Below, in pieces: positions 16,240 to 25,200 of a stretch of 56,277 nucleotides of DNA. Each line of letters starts with the position of its first letter. Position 1 is the stretch's first letter. Made by a program: the position numbers and the translations under genes. The notes beneath the pieces were generated by a model. The model had not been told where the DNA came from and did not search any database. It was given only the letters and a program-made list of their open reading frames with translations. The stretch spans positions 1 to 56,277 of IMG/VR virus record IMGVR_UViG_3300017968_000010. The stretch is one strand, 5' to 3'. Source of the stretch: a virus.

Positions 16240-17490
16240 ATGGTTAAAGTTTATGGCGATATAATGTTAGATCGTTGGATCGAAGGTACAGTTGACAGAA
16301 TTAGTCCTGAATCACCAGTTCCAGTTTTAAAAGAATCTAATCAAAAATATAGCATTGGTGGTGCTGGCAACCTAGCACTTAATATTGCATCAATTAATGG
16401 TGATGTAGATTTGTTTGGTGTAGTTGGCCAAGACAAAGAAGGCTACAAAGTTTTAGAATTATTAAAAGACTCTAAAGTATCTGCAAACATAACGAGCGAT
16501 ACAATTACAACAACAACTAAAACAAGACTTGTTGGCCAAACAGGACAACATCTAATGCGTTGGGATAGAGAAGACCAATATGCTAAACTAGATGCCATTA
16601 ATAAATTAGAAAACGCAACAGACGCAAATGATATTGTTTGTGTTAGTGATTATAATAAAGGTACTGTTAGAGCAGATACTATTGATAAAATTTTAAAAAT
16701 AACTAAAAAAGTTCTTGTAGATCCAAAACAAGAACCGGGGTATTATACAGGGGCATTTCTTGTAAAACCAAATATGAAAGAATATGAACAATGGTTTGGA
16801 AAATTTAGAAAAGAAATTGCACTATTAAAAATAAAAGAATTTCACTGGGAATGGTTAGTTGTCACTGATGGTGCTAACGGCATTCATGTGTTACATACTT
16901 CAGGAAAATATAATCATTATAAAGAAGAAGTACACGAAGTTGCAGATGTTACAGGTGCTGGCGATACAGTAATGGCAGTTATTGCATACGGATTAGAAAC
17001 AGGAATGGATATGTTTGATGCTTGTGAATTGGCTTGTTATGCCGCATCGCGAGTTGTAGAAAAACGTGGTGTTGCTGTAGTAACAGGTGCTGATCTAAAT
17101 AGAGGTTTAGTATGGACTAACGGAGTGTTTGATATACTGCATACTGGCCATTTAAAACTGCTTAGACACGCACACACGCTTGGAAAACGTCTTGTGGTGG
17201 GCATTAATAGCGATGCCTCTGTTAAACGCTTAAAAGGCGAATTAAGACCCATTAACGACGAGTTTACACGTAAGCAACAACTAGAACAATTAGGGTTTAT
17301 TGACGAAGTAGTTGTGTTTGATGAAGACACACCATTAGAAACCATTTTGCAAATCAAACCAGATATTATTGTAAAGGGTGGCGATTACACAGTCGAAGAA
17401 GTAGTTGGTCACGAATATGCTAAAGTTGATATCTTTCCAATAGTAGAAGGATACAGCACATCAAAAACAATTGAGAAGATGTTATCATGA
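16240..17490 (+). CDS. hldE: Bifunctional heptose-7-phosphate kinase / heptose-1-phosphate adenylyltransferase (HldE-like)
   Basis: In bacteria HldE phosphorylates D-glycero-D-manno-heptose 7-phosphate at C1 and later adenylates the 1-phosphate, giving ADP-heptose for LPS. Both domains are here. The PfkB-type kinase (about 1-285) has GGAGNLALNIA (40-50) and DVTGAGDTVMA (236-246) with the catalytic Asp. The nucleotidyltransferase (about 290-416) has TNGVFDILHTGHLKLL (293-308) with the HxGH motif, NSDASVKRLKG, and VKGGDYTVEEV. These are close to the E. coli segments FDILHAGH, NSDASTKRLKG and VKGGDY. At 416 residues it is shorter than E. coli HldE (477), mainly in the kinase. It is followed by hldD with a 4-base overlap. 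The steps GmhA and GmhB are not in this window. Confidence 0.94.
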   Translation: MVKVYGDIMLDRWIEGTVDRISPESPVPVLKESNQKYSIGGAGNLALNIASINGDVDLFGVVGQDKEGYKVLELLKDSKVSANITSDTITTTTKTRLVGQTGQHLMRWDREDQYAKLDAINKLENATDANDIVCVSDYNKGTVRADTIDKILKITKKVLVDPKQEPGYYTGAFLVKPNMKEYEQWFGKFRKEIALLKIKEFHWEWLVVTDGANGIHVLHTSGKYNHYKEEVHEVADVTGAGDTVMAVIAYGLETGMDMFDACELACYAASRVVEKRGVAVVTGADLNRGLVWTNGVFDILHTGHLKLLRHAHTLGKRLVVGINSDASVKRLKGELRPINDEFTRKQQLEQLGFIDEVVVFDEDTPLETILQIKPDIIVKGGDYTVEEVVGHEYAKVDIFPIVEGYSTSKTIEKMLS

Positions 17491-18320
17491 GAATATTAGT
17501 TACAGGACATGAAGGATTTATTGGAAAAAATCTTGCTTCGTATTTAAACTACAAAGGACACGAAGTAGAAGGGTGGGAATGGCAACCAAACAAAGTTCCT
17601 GACCCAGCACCATACGATAGAATTATTCATATGGGTGCTATTTCAAGCACAACTGAAACAGATATTGATAAAGTGTGGGAACAAAATTACGAGTTTAGTA
17701 TGCGTTTGCTACAAGTATGTGATAAGTTTGGCACTACGCTAATGTATGCTTCATCAGCAAATCAATATGGCAATATCAACGGCAACGTACCTATCAAAGA
17801 AAATGATAAAAAACTTCCTACGTCACCGTATGGTTGGTCTAAGTATTTGTTTGATAGAAGCGTTTTAGAAATTCCCGAATACACTTGTAATGTACAAGGA
17901 TTTAGATTCTTTAATGTTTATGGTCATGGGGAAGAACATAAAGGTGATCAAATGAGTGTGTTTCACAAGTTTGAAAAACAAGCAAAAGAAACTGGTGTTA
18001 TCAAAGTGTTTGAAGGAAGTGACAAAATTTATAGAGATTTTATTTGGGTAGGAGATGTATGCCAAATAATTGAAAAATTTATTGATGTTGATCAAACAGA
18101 TGTTTGGAATATCGGAACAGGAAAGGCTAGAACTTTTTTAGAAATAGCAAATTTATATGCTAAAAAGTATGATGCTAAAGTAGAAGAAATTCCGATGCCG
18201 GATAAATTAAAACTACAATATCAATATTTCACAGAAGCAAACATTGATAAGTTAAGTAATACTATCGGAGAGTATAAATTTATGTCGATAGAGGAGTATG
18301 TAAATGGCGGCCAGGCATAG
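17487..18320 (+). CDS. hldD: ADP-L-glycero-D-manno-heptose 6-epimerase (HldD-like)
   Basis: Converts ADP-D-glycero- to ADP-L-glycero-D-manno-heptose, the donor for heptosyltransferases. The short-chain dehydrogenase fold is clear: the NAD loop GHEGFIG (7-13), GAISSTTETD (50-59; E. coli GACSSTTEWD), ASSANQYG, and the catalytic Tyr115-x3-Lys119. Family-specific features are FRFFNVYGHGEEHKG (139-153; E. coli FRYFNVYGPREGHKG), IYRDFIWVGDV (181-191) and PMPDKLKLQYQYFTEANI (236-253; E. coli PFPDKLKGRYQAFTQADL). These long matches separate HldD from general sugar epimerases. The length of 277 is shorter than E. coli (310). The start overlaps the hldE stop by 4 bases (ATGA). Confidence 0.94.
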   Translation: MRILVTGHEGFIGKNLASYLNYKGHEVEGWEWQPNKVPDPAPYDRIIHMGAISSTTETDIDKVWEQNYEFSMRLLQVCDKFGTTLMYASSANQYGNINGNVPIKENDKKLPTSPYGWSKYLFDRSVLEIPEYTCNVQGFRFFNVYGHGEEHKGDQMSVFHKFEKQAKETGVIKVFEGSDKIYRDFIWVGDVCQIIEKFIDVDQTDVWNIGTGKARTFLEIANLYAKKYDAKVEEIPMPDKLKLQYQYFTEANIDKLSNTIGEYKFMSIEEYVNGGQA

Positions 18321-18711
18321 TGGTAAAGTAGACAAAGGTTGGGGCTACGAATTAATTTGGGCAACTAACGATTTATATTGCGGGAAAATTATGGTCTTTA
18401 ATAAAAAAGGCAATAAATTTAGTATGCATTATCATAAAGAAAAAGATGAAACATGGTTCGTTAATCAAGGTAGTTTTAAATTACGTTGGATTGATACAAC
18501 TACAGCAACCTTATATGAAAAGATTTTAAATCCGGGTGATACTTGGCACAATCCGCCATTACAACCACATCAGTTAGAAGCACTAGAAGATAATAGTTCT
18601 ATATCAGAAGTAAGTACTGCGGATTCTATCGAAGACAACTATCGTATTATGCCTGGTGATAGCCAAGCAACACAACCGACAGAAGAAGTTACAAATGATC
18701 AAGGTGTATAA
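18304..18711 (+). CDS. Cupin-domain protein (sugar isomerase-like)
   Basis: A 135-residue single-domain cupin. The opening GWGYELIWATNDLYCGKIMVF and the motif FSMHYHKEKDETWFVNQGSF (about 39-58; two His and Glu for a metal), followed by LNPGDTWHNPPLQPHQLEA (about 77-95; the second cupin motif with two more His), match cupins related to the C-terminal domain of type II mannose-6-phosphate isomerases. The last 40 residues are acidic and probably disordered. It overlaps the end of hldD by 17 bases and is followed by the oxygenase gene with another overlap. A role in making or modifying a sugar is inferred from this context. The substrate is unknown. Confidence 0.88.
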   Translation: MAARHSGKVDKGWGYELIWATNDLYCGKIMVFNKKGNKFSMHYHKEKDETWFVNQGSFKLRWIDTTTATLYEKILNPGDTWHNPPLQPHQLEALEDNSSISEVSTADSIEDNYRIMPGDSQATQPTEEVTNDQGV

Positions 18712-19291
18712 AACAGACCTTGAATGTAATTTAAACTTACTTAAACATTCATCTGTATTTTTAAACAACCAAATTATGAACGATATTGTAATGCCATTAG
18801 GTATGCAACACGTTCCTCACACCAGTAAGCCGACGGCAGTAAGTCAACAATACAATTTGTTTACAAGTCTTATGCCACCAATTTTTGAATTAAAAGAAAG
18901 TATTGCTGGATATTTTAAAAACAATGTTGATCACGATAAAGAACAATCATATTGGATTGTTGGTTGGCTAAACTTTTGGCCTAATAAAGGCGAAACATTG
19001 CCTTGGCATGGACACGAATACGGCGATGATGAAAACTGTTTTCATGGATATGTAGGTGTTGATTGCGAACCATCCGAAACTTATTATAGAACATTAGGTT
19101 CAGACAATGTCGAAGTAACCATTAAAAATTTAGATAGACAATTAGTTATTACTAATAGTAAAGGCGTTGAACATAGAACAAGTAATTGGAACGAATCTAG
19201 ACCACGTATTACTATTGCGTTTAATATCCAACCTAGAGAAACTGTTTTACAAGAAGTAGGTAATAGACTAAACTATTACGTTCCTTTATAA
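18695..19291 (+). CDS. Probable 2OG-Fe(II) oxygenase
   Basis: A 198-residue protein with the layout of a double-stranded beta-helix oxygenase. It has WHGHEYGDD (His105, His107, Glu108) as the likely first metal ligands, then a strand FHGYVGVDCEPSETYY. Next comes GVEHRTSNWNESRPRITIAFNIQP, where His160 would be the distal ligand and an Arg before ITIAFNI would bind 2-oxoglutarate. Similar endings (RxSISFNI) occur in phage 2OG oxygenases. I chose the ATG at 18695 (MIKVYKTDL) over 18656 because of an AGAAGAAG ribosome site before it and a smaller overlap with the cupin gene. The substrate is unknown: a sugar or a virion protein side chain would fit. Its stop codon abuts the stop of the opposite-strand giant gene with no spacer. 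Confidence 0.72.
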   Translation: MIKVYKTDLECNLNLLKHSSVFLNNQIMNDIVMPLGMQHVPHTSKPTAVSQQYNLFTSLMPPIFELKESIAGYFKNNVDHDKEQSYWIVGWLNFWPNKGETLPWHGHEYGDDENCFHGYVGVDCEPSETYYRTLGSDNVEVTIKNLDRQLVITNSKGVEHRTSNWNESRPRITIAFNIQPRETVLQEVGNRLNYYVPL

Positions 19292-22200
19292 TTATGCTTG
19301 TGCCTCTGACCAACGTAGAATGATATTCGCTTGTGTGGATATACCACCCGTTTTATAAACGTTAATTGCTAACACGTCTGGACCGTTCGGGAATGTGCCT
19401 CTACCACCTAGTGTAGTATTAGTTAACTCTTTCAATGAACTTAAATCAAGTAGTGATGATTCACCCGGTGTTGCAATGAATGAAAATACTGTTTCACCCG
19501 GTTGTGCATAAGGTGGTTGACCAAATAAGAACGATACAGTATCGCCTGGATTAATTGTTGTGGACGAACTCTGTGTAAAGCCAACTTCGTAGTATTCAGT
19601 TCCACCAAATTCGTCAATATTAACACTTGCTACATAAGTACCTGGTGGAAATTTAGTATCTGCTGGGTCAACTTCAGTACCAGCAATAGCACCTAGTGCG
19701 TCCCAAGATGCTTTTGTAAATAGCAATTTAGAAGCGTTACTTGTTGAACCACCAAAACTAAATGTATAGTTTGCGCCAGCGGCAACAAATGAATTGTTTC
19801 TTTGGCTTGTTCTAAATCTATATCTGCTGTACCAATATTCATTAACAACTTCAATGATTGTAGTACCTTGTGGGAATAATCCAGTAACTGTTGTACCAAC
19901 ACCAACTTTACCACCTAGTGCTTCCCAATTAGCAGTTGAAACATAATGATAGTTTGTGTTGTTTCTGTTATACAATGCGGCCGCTGTATCTGTCATTGCC
20001 GCTTGAATAGTTGCTGTACCAGTAGTCTGTGTAGCACCTGTGGTCCATGTAACACCACCACCTGGTGCAACCTGTGCGAAACTTGGCTGACCACCCTGGG
20101 CCGCCCCTGTTAATCCTGTCCAACCAACTGATCCTGGATCTGTTGGATAGTTTTGTGGATTTAGAATTCCTTCAACAACGATACCACCTGTTACTACGTC
20201 TGCGTTATTTGCTGGATCAACACCATCTGATGTAATCTCAATACCTTCAAGTAGCAACTGTGCTCTGTTTAGCAGTTCTCTTTCACCTAGGTCACCTGTA
20301 ATAGCGTTCGATACACTTGGTGCTAGTCTTAACATAAACACAGTATTTCTTGTACCACTAATTTCGTTACCTGTGGAAGTATATGAGAACAAGTATCCAC
20401 GATCTGAGTCAAAGCCACCGTCTGTTTGGAATGCAGAACCCCAGTGTGAAATAATTGGACTAATAGTATTACTAATTAGAATTACACCAGTACGTTCTGT
20501 ATGCGTTGCCGCTACACCTGCTGTGTATGTTCTAGTTGCACCTGCCGCATAGTTACTCATTGGTGCTGAACGTGTACAGCCTGTTAGTGTATCTCCGTTA
20601 ACACCTGTAAATCTAATCATCTCGTTATCAATATAAACTGTTCCACCTGTTGGAGGGAAGAACGAAGCATCAATTAGCGGAATAGTAGTTTGTGTTGCTG
20701 TAATATCAGCCGCTAGTCTATCGCTAGGTCCGTAGTTACCTACTTCATAACGCACCGGCATATTACCTGTACGCATATATGCTTCTGTGTTAATGTTTGA
20801 GTTACGCATTCTATGATAGAAAATAAAGTTACCATCGTCACCTCTTAACATCCAATCAATAAATCCAGCACCATACCATGAATACTGTATACCAATCATC
20901 TGCATCTTAGAGATGTCCATGATATAACCTGAGGATCCTAAACCGTCGAGTGTGTCTTTGTTAAAGTCTGCTTGTTTTGTTTTCTTGTCTTCAACCTTAC
21001 ACAATTTTGCACCACTAGCAGGAGTAACACCGCGGAAGTCTGGAGTAACTGTCATTGTAGTTTGATTTGTTACGCCCGAAACAACGTGTGTCATACCTTT
21101 AATAACAATTACATCACCTGCTTTTAATTGATCTCTAAATCTAGTACCTGTACCTGTGACTAAGTTGCTATCAACACCAAGTGACACAGTACCTGCTAAT
21201 TGTAGTGTAGCAGTTCTTTGTACAGCATTAAAGTTAACACCGTCATATTCTTGGAAGATACCGTTTTGATCATCAAATGTACCTGAACGTACAGTTGCAC
21301 CGTGCCAGTTAAGTAGTGATACTTGTGATCTTGCACTTAGTACTGGATTGACACCACCAAGTAGTGTTGTTGCAATAACTCTAAACACTCGTTCACTTAC
21401 AATACTTGCTACTTCGTATTCACCGTTGTAACCGTTTGTTTCAATACCAATTAATTTAATCTTACCACCAATTTGTAGACCATGGTCTACATCATCTGTG
21501 GTTACTGTAATAAATGAACCTGCTGATGTACCGTCTGCATGAACTTCTAATAAGTCGTATGATGGTGCAAACAAAGCACCAGTTGTATACATAATACCTT
21601 TACCTGATTGGTATCTAATATACTTTTTACTTTGACGTATTGCTTGTGCACCGTGTTGTGGTCCACCTGTTCCTAGCATAACACCACCGTCATATGGTCT
21701 ATGAATAAAGAACGAATCTGGTCTTGGATACAATGTTGCAGTAATGTTATTAACATCACCAATTGCACCTGGTGCTCTACACTGATATCTTAATGTGAGA
21801 GATGTTGGAACCTGCTGTGCAAAGAATGGACCTTCAAGTAATGTGTGGTTGTTAACTCCATCATCACTACCAACTGTAGTAATAAACGCATCACCTGGAA
21901 CAAGACCGTGTGCAGTATTAAATGTTACTTCAACAGTAGCCAATGCCGCGAACGCAATAGTTGTGTTTGCTACAATATTTGCTGTGTGTAATTCTGAAAC
22001 AGTAATAGTTGAATAAGTTTGTACAGTTGTACCTTGAATTGCTGTACCTGAAATTGTAGTATTAACAATACTACCGTCGGTTGCTACTTCAGTAATTGAA
22101 ATAACAGCATCGTTAGTGCCATCAACACCACCTAGTAGTGAACCTAAAACTTGAATCTTGTTGCCAACAACATAACTCTCACCGTCGATTTCAATTGTAG

Positions 22201-25200
22201 GTGAAGCATATACTCCGTTGTTTCTTAAAATACTAAATGTTGCATTTGCACCAAAGTTAGGTAAGTTTTGTGCACCAAGTTGTGTGTAACTTGCTGTTCC
22301 TGTAGCACCACTACCTGCTACTGTAATTCCTGTAATACCGCCTGCACCATCAACACTACTAATTGTAATAGTTAAATCGTTAGTAGGACTTGCACCACTT
22401 AGTGTGTTACCTAAGAATAAAATACTTTGGTTTGCAGAGTAATCTTGTCCTGGTGCATTAACAACAGCACTATACGTACCATTAGTAATAGTAATATCAA
22501 ATGTTGCTAAACTACCTTGAAGTGCAATAACTTCTCCATCTGCTTGTGATACATCTTCAATAAGTTTGCTGTTTGATGCTGTACCACTAATTGATGCAGT
22601 TAAAATATCACCTCCTGCGCCGATTGTTTGTACTGTGATAGTTGCATCGTTTGCTGGACTTGCTCCGCCTAAGTCGGTACCTGCTACTGTGAATGTTTCT
22701 GTTGCAAGATAACCTGCTCCGCCGGCAGTAATTTGAACACTATAAACTGTTCCTAAACGTGTTACTGAAAATTCAGCAGTTGTACCACTTGCACCGTTAT
22801 ATGTGTAAGGTACTTGAATATACGATTCACTTTGATCAGCCGCAGTACCACTGATAGTAAATGTATTAATTTCACCTGAGGTAACTGCTGTAACTTCAAT
22901 TTCAGCATCGTTGGTACCGTCTACACCAAATAATGTAGTACCTAAAATTTGTAATCTATCACCTACTGCGTAATTTTGTGTTACTGTTCCTGCTGTACCT
23001 GTATGTGAAATTGCTGTAATTGTACCAGCACTATCAGCAGTTGTAACAGTAATAGTAATATCGTTAGCCGGTGTTTGTCCACCAACATTATCACCAGTAA
23101 TTAAGATTGTATTACCAGCGGCATAGTCTGTACCACCTTGTCCTGATGAAACTGTAACTGTATATGTTTGGTTAAAGTTCTGAACAATATCAAATGCCGC
23201 GCCAGCACCTGTTACGTTAACACCAGAAACAATGTCTGAATAACTTGCTGAGTTAACCGCAGTACCACTAGCCGAAACAGCAATAATAATTCCGCTACCA
23301 TCAACTTGATCAATAGTTACTGTACAATCGTTTGTTGATGTTACACCGCCTAGGTCAGCACCATCTACAACTAGTGTATCGCCTTGTGAATATCCCGAAC
23401 CGCCGTCAACAACACTTGCACTATAAGTTGAACCTATAAACGAAACGTTGATTTCTGCGCCAGTACCAATTGAACTTGTTGTATAGTTTGGTGCCGCGTA
23501 GTTTGCTTGTGCATCAGGCCCATTACCTGTTGAATTAAATCCTGTAATATCTCCGTTAACTGCACCAACTGATGTAACTTCAATGTCTAAGTCATTGTTT
23601 GGACTAGTGCCTCCAAACGTTGTACCTGAAATTCTAATAACGTCACCAACAACATATCCTGTTGATGCCGAACTTACTGATTGTGTAACAGTATAATTGT
23701 TTGTTGAAAGTGTAACGTCCCAAACTGCACCACTACCTGCACCACCCTGTGTAATACCTGAAGCAACTGAAGTGTATGTTGGATTTGCTAGTACAGCACT
23801 ATACGTACCAGAGTCAGCAGTAACATCAAAAATTGCTCCAGCACCTTGACCGTTTAAGTTTGTACCTGACTGGTTTTCAAATGTAGCATTACCATCAAAT
23901 GCTGAACCTGTTGCAGTAAATGTTAAAATCTCTCCACTTGCACCAACAGTATCAACTGTAATATTGACATCGTTAATGCCTGCAATACCGCCAACCGAGT
24001 CACCTAAAATTTGTAGAACGTCTCCTACTGTAAAATCTTGACCTGCTGTGTTTAGTGTAACAGTATATACACCGGCGGCTCTATCAACATCAAATGCCGC
24101 TCCGAAACCTTGTGATTGATAATTTGTACCTGCTATGTTTGTATAAGTTGTTTGGTTACCAACAATAGCATCTGTTGTGTTACCGTCAAATGCAACATCA
24201 TTTCCTGTAACAGTGGTAACGTGAATTGCTACACCGTCACCTCTATCAATTGCCTGCCCTTGGTTAATACCCGACGGATCAGCAACTTCAATGGTGTTAA
24301 CTCCTGCATTATAATCGCCAACAACAGTTAGTGTAGTAATAGTACCACCTGTACCTTCTACTGATGTTACCTGAGCACCGTCACCTACGCCATCACCGTT
24401 AACAACTTGAGCAACTAAGAATGTTAGGTTTGCCGCTCCGCCGTTACCTAGATCAGCGTCATCAATAGTAATAGTATCACCTACTTGGTTACGTCTACCA
24501 CCTGTAATAACACTTGATTCAATAACATTACCTGTGCCATCAACTGTAATGCTAAATGTACCAACTTCAACATCTTGCACAATGCTATCTGTAGTACCAG
24601 TAATAGGACCATATGTGCCTGCTGGACGTAGTGGGTCTGCGGCGCTAAATGTGTTAATGCCTGAAATTAATCCTGTTTCATTAATAACCGGAGCGCCAAC
24701 TTCTGGTATTGCACCGTCAAATGTAATAATCGCACCACCGGCTGGTGCTGTTAATGGGTTGGTAAATGTACCTGCACTACCCTGTGATAGAATGCTAAAG
24801 ATCGGAGCACCAATTGCCGCACCTGTATAAAATCCTGCTTCTCTTAATTGTGTATAATAAGTTGAAAGTGTTTCACCATTTGTTGCACCAACTTTTGATT
24901 TAGCAAAATATGTAAATGTGCTGTTTGTTGGTGTAGTGGAAACAATAAATGAACCTTCAGCACGTGAAGCGCCTGCCACTGAATTTTCTAAAGCCTTAAT
25001 TGTAATAGGTGTACCTGCATCAATACCGTGGGCACCAACCGTTGTTACAGTAATTAAACTTTGACCAACGCCGCCTGTGCCAGATGATGCATCAGTTGTA
25101 ACAGATAATACTTCTTTATCTGTACCTGGAATTTCATAAATTGATGGATAACCTCTTTGCATAGCAATCGCTTGCCATTTCGTAGGCTGTAGTCCGTACT

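Noticed and set aside
24116-24331. Cys-rich plus-strand reading frame opposite the giant repeats
   Set aside because: It is the antisense of Thr/Val/Asn-rich coding repeats, with no ribosome site or promoter. Similar open shadow frames occur opposite many fibre genes.
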